From NCBI GenBank assembly GCA_001464735.1, contig LNDU01000037.1, positions 29,250 to 93,249 on the forward strand: a stretch of 64,000 bases of DNA, written 5' to 3'. The first letter of the stretch is position 1. Each line of letters opens with the position of its first letter. The notes below the pieces were generated by a model. The model was given only the letters and a program-made list of their open reading frames with translations. It had not been told where the DNA came from and did no database searches. Source of the stretch: Nitrospira sp. Ga0074138. Lineage in GTDB: Bacteria > Nitrospirota > Nitrospiria > Nitrospirales > Nitrospiraceae. Positions 1 through 8,321 of this stretch are shown in pieces. A program made the position numbers and the translations under genes.

Positions 1-414
1 GCCGGACTCTTCTGAAGCAGACTCTTCTGAACTGAACTCTTCTGAACCGGACTCTTCTGAACTTGGTTCTGCTGATGGTTGCTTTCGATAATAAACGTTG
101 TAACCAGCCACGTTCATAACTGGGGGACGATCCCAGGTTACATGCGCAGTAACTCCCGTTGGCGTAGACGTCATGGTAATGACCGGGTCTTCTTCTCCAT
201 CGGAATCTGTTGCCTCGGATTGGGGGACTTGATCTGAGTCCAATCCTGCCGTAGCGTCCGTGGGCGTAGAAAGGCTCGAAATTGTCGGGCCTCCTGCTCC
301 ATCGTTTGTGCAACCAGCCAGTGCTATCAATGGCAGAATCAAAAGGGCCGAATAGGCCGTTGAGATAATGGATTTCCTGGAGAACAAGCTAACCAAAGTC
401 TCAAGCGTCATCAT
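1..414 (-). CDS. Fibronectin-III lipoprotein, C-terminus cut by window edge
   Basis: An open frame of 138 codons runs from ATG at 414 to the first base of the window, so the C-terminus is missing. A good ribosome site (GAGGAG) lies 8-10 bases upstream. The N-terminus has a membrane segment ending in a lipobox (LIALAGC, Cys about residue 35), which predicts an outer-membrane or periplasmic lipoprotein. A short Ser/Asp/Glu-rich linker leads to the start of a fibronectin type III-like strand pattern (VTAHVTWDRPPVMNVAGYNV). This is interrupted by a Ser/Glu pentapeptide repeat reaching the edge. The related FN3 protein at 1172-1831 lies upstream on the same strand. Function unknown; a surface or matrix role is a guess. 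Confidence 0.75.
   Translation of the reverse strand, partial: MMTLETLVSLFSRKSIISTAYSALLILPLIALAGCTNDGAGGPTISSLSTPTDATAGLDSDQVPQSEATDSDGEEDPVITMTSTPTGVTAHVTWDRPPVMNVAGYNVYYRKQPSAEPSSEESGSEEFSSEESASEESG
5..76. repeat. 15-bp tandem repeat encoding SSEES-type pentapeptides
   Basis: The 12-mer GACTCTTCTGAA recurs every 15 bases (starts 5, 20, 35 with one change, 50), and a decayed copy follows at 65. Read on the minus strand within the lipoprotein gene it encodes the acidic pentapeptides SSEES, GSEEF, SSEES and ASEES. Copy number probably varies between strains. Confidence 0.85.
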
Positions 415-973
415 GAAGACACTCCTCTAGGGTGAATTGGTATGGAGCTATGATGGTATTTTCGCCCCGCGGTGATCAGTGCTACGCAGAGAGAATCACC
501 ACAAGTATCGTCTTCCTAGGAGAAGAGGCTCAGCAAAAATGATGCCGAGAGAAACGTGATCGAAGAGGTTGATTTTTAAATGCGTTGGGATTGCGTCGAT
601 TACGTAGTCGAAACTTGAAAGTGTAGAATGTGAATGGTCCAGCCTTCAAAAAGCTCGGGACGGAACAAGAAATACCCAATGGCATTCCAGGTGGCTTCTT
701 GCGCGTTTCACAGAGATGAGGAAATTGAGGAAACGGAAAACTATAGGGGTCTTTGGGGAGTGGAGCGGTCTTGAATAAATCGGAACAACGGATCCCTGTT
801 CACCCAGATGATGAACAACAAGATGAGGTAGTTGTTACTGTAGAGACGAGATTGCGCTACAACCCCGAAGTAGATGTGTACTCGCGGATATCACTCTAGC
901 ATGCTACAAAATTATTTTAGTATTTCACCCAAAGTCGCTGATGAAGGATCTCGGATGCCACCCAAACATCCCA
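415..973. other. Gene-poor spacer upstream of the lipoprotein
   Basis: No supported gene is seen. Short frames that overlap the adjoining repeat are not convincing. The ribosome site for the minus-strand lipoprotein lies at about 421-428; I could not identify its promoter. Confidence 0.5.
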
Positions 974-1164
974 CAGGATGTTCAAAAAGGCTGTCCAGCA
1001 GGGCCGCTGCGAGGTCTGCGAGGCGACGAATAAAGAGCCTCACGTTTGCGGACGGGGGCGAGTTGGTGAGGGCCCAGTGTCTTAGAGGCGAGGCATTCTC
1101 TGTTCCGTATGTTGAGCCTCTGAGTGATGCAAGAACAAAGCTGTCGGACTTTTTCAACATCCTG
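974..1164. repeat. MITE-like dispersed repeat, copy 1
   Basis: Its ends are imperfect inverted repeats: CAGGATGTTCAAAAAGG at the left and, read from the other strand, CAGGATGTTGAAAAAGTCC at the right. The inner part holds TTGAGCCTCTGAGTGATGC. A second, shorter copy in the opposite orientation is at 12115-12236 and shares both arms; this copy has about 65 extra bases in the middle. Small frames across it are not real genes. It sits 7 bp from the stop codon of the FN3 gene. Confidence 0.75.
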
Positions 1165-1171
1165 CTGGTGA

Positions 1172-1831
1172 TCAATAGATGCTCTTACTGACTTCGTTGG
1201 AGGGCGAGCTCTCGCCGGCACTGTTATAAGCGGTGACGGAGAAATAGTAGGTCGTACGAGTCGTCAAACTGTCAACAGCATAGGATGTGAGGTTGCCGAC
1301 AGTGATTATTCTTGTATAGAGGCCTGAGGTGGTCCCTACGTAAACCTTATAGCCGTCCAAGGTTGGGTCGGTGACAGGGTTCCACGCGAGGGTGGCCGTC
1401 GCGGCCGATGGTGGGGACGACAGGGTCATTGTCACAGGAACCGTTTTCGTTGCTTTTCCCACCTTGATCGTGATGGTTGCGTTGTAGGTGCCGGCTGCGA
1501 GCCCACTTGTATTGACAGCCACCGTGAGTTGAGCCGTTGTGGTCATGGAGGTCGTTGCTGGCGAAACGGTCAACCATGAAGCGTTGTCGGAAGTCGTGAC
1601 CGTCCTCTGGTTTGTACGACTTCGGGAGACGGATAACGTCTGGTCGGGAGGGGTCTTCCCATCTTGAGCAGCGTTAAACGTCAGTGCTTTCGGGCTCACA
1701 GTGAAGGCTAAGCATTCAGCAGCTGGCCCAATGCCAATGAAGCCAGTGACCGCAAGAATCAGCCAGAACGACTGTGTGGCTGAATAGCTGTTCTTACCAC
1801 GAGACCCTGTTGTTTGGTGGGTGTATTCCAT
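1172..1831 (-). CDS. Secreted BACON-like/fibronectin-III protein
   Basis: 219 residues. The N-terminal 43 residues hold a Tat/Sec-like signal (hydrophobic run LILAVTGFIGIGPAAECLA). Residues about 45-138 form a beta-rich module with SWLTVSPATTSMTTTAQLTV and GLAAGTYNATITI, the pattern of BACON or viral-like Ig domains. Residues about 140-219 are a fibronectin type III domain (ATLAWNPV, GYKVYVGTTSG, TTYYFSVTAYN, SNEVS). A ribosome site GTGAGG precedes the ATG by 8 bases. It probably acts outside the inner membrane as a binding or structural protein; no catalytic motif is seen. The gene ends next to a MITE-like repeat. Confidence 0.8.
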   Translation of the reverse strand: MEYTHQTTGSRGKNSYSATQSFWLILAVTGFIGIGPAAECLAFTVSPKALTFNAAQDGKTPPDQTLSVSRSRTNQRTVTTSDNASWLTVSPATTSMTTTAQLTVAVNTSGLAAGTYNATITIKVGKATKTVPVTMTLSSPPSAATATLAWNPVTDPTLDGYKVYVGTTSGLYTRIITVGNLTSYAVDSLTTRTTYYFSVTAYNSAGESSPSNEVSKSIY

Positions 1832-2334
1832 GAGAAGTGCCTCACTCAGTAGGTTTACATTTCCTTCGCGCTGGGCGTCCTAACGCCATGGTGCACATTG
1901 CTTGCGCATGGCTGAAACCACGAAGGCAAAACAAATGCCTGGCCTGAAATTGTGCCCTATTCGTTAATTCCTGAGGGGTTCTGAGTGCTTTTCAGGCACG
2001 AAGGGCTCAGCGATTGTTCTTGTACGTATCATGCGTATCAAATGTGTACGTGGGGTTTGTCAGTCTGTAGTGCGCCGCTGGAATTAAGCCCTCTGAGTTG
2101 AGTGTTGCGAATGGAATCAAATCGGGCTTTGATCCCCGATCGTAGAAGGTGGCCACTCGTGGTTGTGTTCCGATACCCGGCCCTGTAATGATCTGGTACG
2201 TCTCCGCAGTACACCTCGCCTGTAATGAATTAAAAAAACCCTACCCATACGGTATCGTCTCCCGTAAGATTCATCAGATGGTTGCGGCAACAATTTGTTT
2301 CCGTATGTAAATATAAAAAGGTGGGAGATCGAGC
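1832..2334. other. Intergenic region without identifiable gene
   Basis: About 500 bp between divergent genes. Minus-strand frames at 2117-2665 overlap the next gene's coding strand and look like shadows. The region just before 2335 is AT-rich (TAAATATAAAAAGGTGGGAG) and carries the ribosome site of the next gene; promoters for both directions are probably here. Confidence 0.5.
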
Positions 2335-2604
2335 ATGCCGGCCGTTCGGATCGTGACACAAGAGGACGTATCTCTTGAACCTGCCACAACCGTAAAGACC
2401 TCCGCGACGAGTGTCTGGACCTATCTTGGAGTGACTCTGATACTGCTTGCCGTGATTGGGACGTGGCTTGTCTGGTTCTCGGCGTTTGTCCAGAAGAGTC
2501 TTCAAGAAGACGATATTCGAGCTGCTTGCCGACGAGCGATGCCGGACACGGCGGAACGATGCTTCGATACGGTGGTGATCCAGCGGGGTGGGGTACGGCG
2601 ATGA
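2335..2604 (+). CDS. Small single-pass membrane protein
   Basis: 89 residues starting at ATG 2335 behind a strong ribosome site (GGTGGGAG, 6-7 base spacing). One membrane segment spans about residues 27-52 (VWTYLGVTLILLAVIGTWLVWF). A short cytoplasmic or periplasmic tail holds two cysteines (C62 and C73). Its stop overlaps the start of the next gene (ATGA at 2601), so the two are probably co-translated. I do not recognise the family. Confidence 0.65.
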   Translation: MPAVRIVTQEDVSLEPATTVKTSATSVWTYLGVTLILLAVIGTWLVWFSAFVQKSLQEDDIRAACRRAMPDTAERCFDTVVIQRGGVRR

Positions 2605-3569
2605 TTGTAATACGTCGAGCACAACCTTGGGTGTGCTCAGCAGGGGCATTGCTGATTTTTCTCACTTTGGGCGCTCCCAGCTGGGGACAAGATTCTGATG
2701 CTCAAGTACAGCCGCGAGTGGAACTGTCTCTCAGGTCATGGTTGTTCACTGCCGGCGAAACCCAATGGAGCCATGATGCATCTGGGCTCAATCCGGTTTT
2801 GGGGGACCCCACATCCAAGTTGAAGTATAAGGACAACGATACCCATCTGGTCGGTCTTGGAGCGAAAGTGCATCTGGATCGGCGGTTGTTTTTAGACGCA
2901 GAGTTTGGGTTTTCCGTCGATTTTGATCGAGGGAATTTGATTGATGATGATTACTTGGCTGGACAACGATTGTTCTCGCGTACAAGCAGTGACGTAACCG
3001 GAAAAGGGACATGGTATTTCAATGGAAACGTCGGATATCGCGCAGCCGAGCTTCCAAATGAACGCGGTCATCTCGATCTGCTGGGCGGCTTTCAATATTG
3101 GAGAACGACGTACGAGGCCAAGGGTTTCGTCTGCGATTCGTCTGTTCTTACGTGCGATCCATCAACTCTCCCAGCGGTCAAGAACACGACTCATTGGATA
3201 ACGCCCCTCCAGATCGGCGGACAGCTCGAATATCGAATCGTGCGCAGGGTGAGCGCAAATGTGAAGATGCTCTTCTCGCCGGCTAGTATCGTCTACAACG
3301 AGGATATCCATTTTCAACGGAGTGATTTAGAACAGGATCCGAGCTTCTCGATGTGGGGGGTAGGATTAAGTGCGACCGTCGAGCCGACCATAAAAATCAT
3401 GCTGACTCGTCATCTCGCACTCGTGGGAGGGTATCGAGTCATGTGGAGCCGGACGTACTACGGTCGATGGGAAGTGCATGGTCTTGGCACCGGTTCAGAG
3501 ACGGCTCCTCTCACTGAATTTCAAACCCTCCGTCACGGCGCAACCGTCGCGCTGATTGCGTCATTTTAA
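2601..3569 (+). CDS. Predicted outer-membrane beta-barrel protein
   Basis: 322 residues from ATG 2601, chosen because it overlaps the previous stop (ATGA) and gives a clean signal peptide (LLIFLTLGAPSWGQ). The mature part is rich in alternating hydrophobic strands ending in aromatic residues (FLDAEFGFSVDFD, WYFNGNVGYRA, HLALVGGYRVMWSRTYYGRW) and ends in Phe (VALIASF), as in outer-membrane barrels. There are two cysteines (CDSSVLTC), probably a disulfide loop. Function unknown; a porin-like or surface role is inferred from form only. Confidence 0.7.
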   Translation: MIVIRRAQPWVCSAGALLIFLTLGAPSWGQDSDAQVQPRVELSLRSWLFTAGETQWSHDASGLNPVLGDPTSKLKYKDNDTHLVGLGAKVHLDRRLFLDAEFGFSVDFDRGNLIDDDYLAGQRLFSRTSSDVTGKGTWYFNGNVGYRAAELPNERGHLDLLGGFQYWRTTYEAKGFVCDSSVLTCDPSTLPAVKNTTHWITPLQIGGQLEYRIVRRVSANVKMLFSPASIVYNEDIHFQRSDLEQDPSFSMWGVGLSATVEPTIKIMLTRHLALVGGYRVMWSRTYYGRWEVHGLGTGSETAPLTEFQTLRHGATVALIASF

Positions 3570-3590
3570 CTGCGTGAGCTCAGGAGCAAC

Positions 3591-4646
3591 TTATCGTCTC
3601 TGCCGTCCGGACGGGAGGGTTTCGTCTTCATATTCTAGGAAGAGGCGCTTAGCTTCCGGATGGAGCTGGTTGGGGTGTCCGTAGGGGATTCCAACCGTTC
3701 TAAATAGGGGCGTCAATTTGCCGTTTGGATGCAGATACCCGGCTCTGAGAGGCACGGTGCGCTTGCTGTGGCGTACGAGCCGGCAGGCAGTGGAACGGAT
3801 GGAAGTCAACCAATCGGCGATATCTTGGGGGTTGCCGATCGAGGCGGAGAGCAACAGCAGTTTGGCTTGCGAAGGACAAAAGATGATGGTCTCTTCCCAC
3901 ACGACACCCCGTTCGGGATCAGCAATGTATTGAGACTCATCGAGAATCACAAGTCCTAATGTGTCTAGTCGGATATCGATTTCCCCGCTGGCCGCATCAT
4001 AGAGCAGGTTTCGGAGAATCTCGGTGGTCATGATGAGTAACGGGGCTTGCCCATTTTCCTGGCGATCACCGGTCAGAATACCCACTTTGTCCGGTCCAAA
4101 GGTCTTCGAAAACTCAGTGTACTTGGTGTTGGATAATGCCTTGAGCGGCGATGTGTAGATCACGGTGCGATTGTCTTCCATGGCTCGACGGGCTGCCTCC
4201 ACGGCCACGTAGGTTTTGCCGCTTCCAGTTGGGACACTGATCACCACGTCGGTCTCACTCACGGCGGACAAGGCTTCGGTTTGCCAAGGGTCCGGTATAA
4301 ACGGCTGGGGAGCAGGCACGCCGATTCCTTCCAGCCAAGCTGAGAGGGAAACGGCGGTTTCAGTAGATTCCGGTTCTGCTCTATGTGGCGATGCTTTCTT
4401 ATGAGCGATCGCTGGAGGACGATGGATGTGGGGGGATCCGGATTCTGATGGAGCGTGCCTTTCTCCGATCAAGGTCTGTAGATCGGATTCAAGCCCGGCA
4501 CGGTTATGGCCCGAGTGTTGTAGTAGTAGCTCGATCAACCGTCTCTTGCCGGCACGAAACTGCCGATGGACGCGTCCGCGCGCCAGGCGATGCAACAACG
4601 CGACAGGTTGTTGGGCAAGCAGTTGTTCCAGTTCCTCGGTGGTCAT
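3591..4646 (-). CDS. DEAD/Ski2-like helicase, RecA1 (ATP-binding) half
   Basis: The start is placed at ATG 4646 (MTTEELEQLLAQQ) because the extra 37 upstream residues of the longer frame come from an intergenic repeat. It gives 351 residues. Helicase motifs visible: Q-motif region (FIPDPWQTEAL), motif I VPTGSGKT, Ia YTSPLKALSNTK, Ib (TTEILRN), motif II DESQ and motif III SAS. The protein stops just after this first RecA domain. The second RecA domain (motifs V and VI) is encoded by the upstream gene 4732-6591, so the active enzyme must assemble from two chains. Likely an RNA or DNA helicase of the Ski2/Mtr4 group. Confidence 0.85.
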   Translation of the reverse strand: MTTEELEQLLAQQPVALLHRLARGRVHRQFRAGKRRLIELLLQHSGHNRAGLESDLQTLIGERHAPSESGSPHIHRPPAIAHKKASPHRAEPESTETAVSLSAWLEGIGVPAPQPFIPDPWQTEALSAVSETDVVISVPTGSGKTYVAVEAARRAMEDNRTVIYTSPLKALSNTKYTEFSKTFGPDKVGILTGDRQENGQAPLLIMTTEILRNLLYDAASGEIDIRLDTLGLVILDESQYIADPERGVVWEETIIFCPSQAKLLLLSASIGNPQDIADWLTSIRSTACRLVRHSKRTVPLRAGYLHPNGKLTPLFRTVGIPYGHPNQLHPEAKRLFLEYEDETLPSGRQRR

Positions 4647-4731
4647 GCTTTGAAGTGCTGAGGACTGAGTGCTGAGGACTGCGTCACAGGATAGCTCAGT
4701 CCTGAAGCCTCGGCCCTCAGTCCTACACTGT
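4647..4731. repeat. Intergenic repeat of AGTGCTGAGGACTG units
   Basis: The spacer between the two helicase halves contains direct copies of GTGCTGAGGACTG and GTGCTGAGGACTG, followed by partly inverted copies (TCAGTCCTGAAGCC, CTCAGTCC). It resembles in style the spacers at 14066-14161 and 16765-16836. It can fold as a hairpin in RNA. Confidence 0.6.
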
Positions 4732-6591
4732 TCATGGTAATTCCTCCAATACTCCACGTCGGATCAAGGTGATCGCGCGCGAAGCGGATTCAGCGAGGCT
4801 GGGATGCATAGACTTTAATGCCTGCACTTGTGACAGAAACTCCAAGGTTCTGGCTAGGAGTCGGTAGATATCGCCTTCTGCCATCGTGGTCAGCCGACAG
4901 AGCCCAATCCACGTGAGGGTGGGGTCGGCGACCCAGCGCTCAACCAAAGCTGCCACATCGGCGCGTAGGAGGGGCGGATCCTCATAGGGAGATAAACTCT
5001 CCGCCAACTTGCGAACCTGCCCGAGCAGGGAGCTCAGCCCTGCACTGATACGCGGAAACGCGCCGGGACGGTCGTCATCGTGGGCCAGACTGGCCAAGAT
5101 GCCGGCGAGGAGAGAGAGGTCTCCTCCCGTAAAGGCTTCCGCGCGGATCAGTTCGGTAATGAGCAGCGAATGGTCGATCCGGATCAGCCGTGCCCATTCG
5201 CCTTCGATCGTCAATTGTGTCGCCAGCGTGAGATACCCGAATTTCTGCAGTACGTTCACACGCTCTTGAAAGCGATGCCACAAACTGGCCCGCAGTGCTT
5301 GTATGGATTTCGCATGACGCTGTTGTTCCTGGCGAAGTCGCGACGCGGTTATGAAGTCTTTCTGGCAGGCTGGTCGCGAAGGGCATGTGGGGCAGGGGAA
5401 GTCTCCCATCGATTGGACGATGGCATCGGGCAGTGGCTCGTGACTGGTGGAGGTCAGGATAGGAAGCACGGGCAAACGCGACGGGAGTTCTTCTAATTGA
5501 TGACTGAGTCGATCGAACGTGTCGGTGGAACACCACGGATAGGTCGGCGTCTCCACGAAGTCGCATGTGCGGTCGTAGACTTCTTTTACGCTCGTGACCG
5601 GACATTCAGTGACGGCGCCGTCTGGTCGTAAGATGGTGAGCATGGAAGTCTTTTGGCCTTTACTCCGGTATTGCCGGAGCACAATCCCGCGGCCTCTGCT
5701 GAGCCCTACCACACGCCCAGGGCTTAGGAACGGCAACCGAGCTGAAATTTCAGGCGATTCTGACCGGTGCGTCTGATGCCGGGTGTGGCGGTGCCTTCGC
5801 GCATGGTCGAAGGTTTGCCATTGGGTGATCCAGTCCGTACAGACGCGAGGGCCGAACGGTTCCATTTGTACATGGAGAGCATCGAGTTTGTGCTCGAGGA
5901 GTTCAGCGCGCTGGTTGAGTTGGAATTGCGCGAAACTCTTGGCCAAGATTCCTTGGATCTGCTCATGGGGATGGGCTTTTAAGAGATTCAAGACCATCGG
6001 GTAACTGATTGTAAACTGGCTATCGATGGCTTCCGGTTGCCCGGTCAACCCTTTGGTCAGAACCGCCAGATCGATATACGGAGATGGGGTGATGACTGCA
6101 AATCCGACATGATCTTTCCCGCGGCGGCCGGCTCGACCGGCGACCTGCTGGACTTCGCCGATGGTTAGGTCGGTGAAGTCGCGGGATTTGCGGATGCTGG
6201 ATTGAGTGATCACGACCGTGCGGGCTGGAAAATCGACACCCGCCGCCAGGGTCGTCGTGGCGAAGACCGCATCGAGATGGCCTTGTCGCATCAGCTCTTC
6301 GATCGCAATTTTCCATGAAGGCAGATGTCCAGCATGGTGGGCGGCGACGCCGATTCGTTGCACGATGGGAATGAGGGGATGCTCGGTAATGCTCGGATAC
6401 TGCGCGATGACCCGTTCGAGCGCCGTCCCGATCGCCTCTTGTCGCACCGGAGGAAGCACGAGATCGGCGTGATCGAATGCTTCCATCGCTTCGTCACAGG
6501 CTCGCCGTGAGGTGAGAAACACAATAGCTGGCGTGAGATGTCGTTGGCGAAGCGCCGCGATGAGATCAACCGGATGGATCGACGGCGGCAT
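4732..6591 (-). CDS. DEAD/Ski2-like helicase, RecA2 and C-terminal half
   Basis: 619 residues. It starts inside the second RecA domain (AIVFLTSRRACDEAM) with motif V TTLAAGVDFPARTVVI and motif VI QVAGRAGRRGKD. A long C-terminal region of the Ski2/Mtr4 type follows, including a Cys cluster (CPTCPSRPACQ, about residues 395-406) that may bind metal. It has no Walker A motif; that is supplied by the downstream gene 3591-4646. Domain order is therefore reversed relative to the usual single-chain enzyme. Its start overlaps the end of glgC by 26 bp, suggesting coupled translation. Confidence 0.85.
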   Translation of the reverse strand: MPPSIHPVDLIAALRQRHLTPAIVFLTSRRACDEAMEAFDHADLVLPPVRQEAIGTALERVIAQYPSITEHPLIPIVQRIGVAAHHAGHLPSWKIAIEELMRQGHLDAVFATTTLAAGVDFPARTVVITQSSIRKSRDFTDLTIGEVQQVAGRAGRRGKDHVGFAVITPSPYIDLAVLTKGLTGQPEAIDSQFTISYPMVLNLLKAHPHEQIQGILAKSFAQFQLNQRAELLEHKLDALHVQMEPFGPRVCTDWITQWQTFDHARRHRHTRHQTHRSESPEISARLPFLSPGRVVGLSRGRGIVLRQYRSKGQKTSMLTILRPDGAVTECPVTSVKEVYDRTCDFVETPTYPWCSTDTFDRLSHQLEELPSRLPVLPILTSTSHEPLPDAIVQSMGDFPCPTCPSRPACQKDFITASRLRQEQQRHAKSIQALRASLWHRFQERVNVLQKFGYLTLATQLTIEGEWARLIRIDHSLLITELIRAEAFTGGDLSLLAGILASLAHDDDRPGAFPRISAGLSSLLGQVRKLAESLSPYEDPPLLRADVAALVERWVADPTLTWIGLCRLTTMAEGDIYRLLARTLEFLSQVQALKSMHPSLAESASRAITLIRRGVLEELP

Positions 6592-7804
6592 GCAGCTTCA
6601 TTCCTTTTGAGATGACCACGAGGCCTGATTCGGTCACCGTAAATCGTTGCGCGTCGGCCTCTCGATCGTACCCGATTTCCGTATGTGGCGGGATCGTCAC
6701 ATCCTTGTCGATGATGGCACGTCTGATGCGGCTCTGCGCGCCGATCGTCACGTTCTCCATGAGAATGGATTCCCTGACATCTGCGTGGTCTTGTACGCGG
6801 ACGTTCGGGGACACAATCGAATTTTGGACCCGTCCCCCCGACACGATGCAGCCGCCGCAGACGATCGAATCAAGCGCGACCCCCATCCGGCCTCCCTGAA
6901 AATCCTGCGCGAAGACGAACTTGGCCGGTGGAAACTGCCCCTGATAGGTTCGGATCGGCCAGGCTGGGTCGTACAGATTGAATTGAGGATCGACGGCGAC
7001 CAAATCCATGTTCGCTTCCCAGTATGCGTCGAGCGTTCCAATGTCGCGCCAGTACTTGACGGCTTTGTTGTTGGCATCTTGAAATTTGAAGGCATACACT
7101 CGCCCTTGTTCAATCATTCGGGGAATAATGTTTTTCCCGAAGTCGTGCGCGCTGCCTTCCCGAGCGTCCGCAATCAGGTGTTCGCGGATGGCCTTGGTTC
7201 GGAACAGGTAGATGCCCATCGACGCGAAGGCATGGGCGGAATCGTTGGGGAGTGGAATGGGATGCGCCGGCTTTTCATCGAAGCGAGTAATCCGGTAGTC
7301 CTTGTCGACTGCGATGACGCCGAAGCGAGTCGCTTCCTGGACGGGTATGTCGATGGCCCCGACGACCGCATCTGCGCTCTTGGCGATAAGCCAGTGGTAC
7401 ATCTCTGCATAGTTCATCTTGTAGACGTGATCGCCGGCGAGGATCAGCAGGAACTCCGGGTTTTCCCCGTCGATCAAGAACATATTCTGATACACGGCAT
7501 CGGCGGTGCCACGGTACCAGTCTTCGCTGATGCGCTGTTGAGGAGGGATCGAGGCGATATATTCACCAAGTTCCGCGTTGAGAATATTCCAGCCGACCCG
7601 GATATGGCGATCAAGCGAGTGTGATTTGTATTGGATGAGAACCGCGATCTTGCGAAGCCCGGAATTCAGACAATTGCTGAGGGTAAAATCGATAATGCGA
7701 TACTTCCCGCCGAAGGGAACCGCCGGCTTTGCACGTTGGTCCGTCAGCGGGAACAGTCGCTCCCCTTTACCGCCAGCCAATACCATTGTGAAAATATTCT
7801 TCAT
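6566..7804 (-). CDS. glgC: Glucose-1-phosphate adenylyltransferase
   Basis: 412 residues from ATG 7804, close to the usual length; the longer frame adds 78 residues with no family resemblance. The enzyme makes ADP-glucose from glucose-1-phosphate and ATP for glycogen synthesis. The N-terminal nucleotide-binding signature is VLAGGKGERLFPLTDQRAK, followed by the substrate loop FGGKYRIIDFTLSN. Further family segments are YRGTADAVYQN and LAGDHVYKMNY. The C-terminal third is a left-handed beta-helix with the hexapeptide-like pattern VRVQDHADVRESILMENVTIG. Usually allosterically controlled by glycolytic intermediates. Its 3' end overlaps the helicase gene. Confidence 0.93.
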   Translation of the reverse strand: MKNIFTMVLAGGKGERLFPLTDQRAKPAVPFGGKYRIIDFTLSNCLNSGLRKIAVLIQYKSHSLDRHIRVGWNILNAELGEYIASIPPQQRISEDWYRGTADAVYQNMFLIDGENPEFLLILAGDHVYKMNYAEMYHWLIAKSADAVVGAIDIPVQEATRFGVIAVDKDYRITRFDEKPAHPIPLPNDSAHAFASMGIYLFRTKAIREHLIADAREGSAHDFGKNIIPRMIEQGRVYAFKFQDANNKAVKYWRDIGTLDAYWEANMDLVAVDPQFNLYDPAWPIRTYQGQFPPAKFVFAQDFQGGRMGVALDSIVCGGCIVSGGRVQNSIVSPNVRVQDHADVRESILMENVTIGAQSRIRRAIIDKDVTIPPHTEIGYDREADAQRFTVTESGLVVISKGMKLHAAVDPSG

Positions 7805-7943
7805 CGGCTGGATTCTAGCAGGACCTCCATGAAATAGAAAGGAAGTGGAATCGTTGACTTCCCGTTCCATGCGGATAATACTAGCTACCAGAACACCGGA
7901 GTGAGCAGCTCGGGATCGGTTGACGATGAACAAAGGAGTGAGC

Positions 7944-8237
7944 ATGAAGCGAGACGTTGTTGTCGCGGCTCTCCCACGAGTCGATTCCAGGCGTGTGACG
8001 AAGCTGACAGTGAGATCTTCAGATCCAGCACGCAACATGGCCAGGCGCCTGGAAAAGCTCGAGGAGCAGATTCAAAAGCTGTCCGAACTGGTTCGAGACC
8101 ATGCCGAAGATATGGATCGGTTGGTTCGGATTGTCGCAGAGAACCAGGATGTGGTTCGTCTGCAGCTGCTTCGGAAACATCATGAGAAGGTTCGAGTAAG
8201 AAAGCATCTCCGGGAAGCCAATTCAGGAGTGGACTAA
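7944..8237 (+). CDS. Small coiled-coil protein
   Basis: 97 residues from ATG 7944, preceded by AAAGGAGTG at good spacing. After a basic N-terminus, residues about 30-85 are a heptad-rich helix (RLEKLEEQIQKLSELVRDHAEDMDRLVRIVAENQ), a likely coiled coil. There are no cysteines or membrane segments. It is divergent from glgC. I do not recognise a family; a structural or adaptor role is possible. Confidence 0.6.
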   Translation: MKRDVVVAALPRVDSRRVTKLTVRSSDPARNMARRLEKLEEQIQKLSELVRDHAEDMDRLVRIVAENQDVVRLQLLRKHHEKVRVRKHLREANSGVD

Positions 8238-8321
8238 GGCCGGCGACCGTTGGGTCGTGTGGGCCCATCGCGTCAGCGGAAACGAACCCGTGTCAATTTT
8301 CCCTTCCCACATGTGTCACTG

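Noticed and set aside
874..1191. Frames of 79-105 residues around 874-1221
   Set aside because: They run through a dispersed repeat on both strands, have no ribosome site and no protein-like features.
5075..5605. 176-codon frame inside the helicase gene, same strand, other frame
   Set aside because: Low-complexity Arg/His/Ser composition typical of a shadow frame in GC-rich coding sequence.
6647..7624. 325-codon plus-strand frame opposite glgC
   Set aside because: Antisense to a clear enzyme gene and follows its codon periodicity; no motif.
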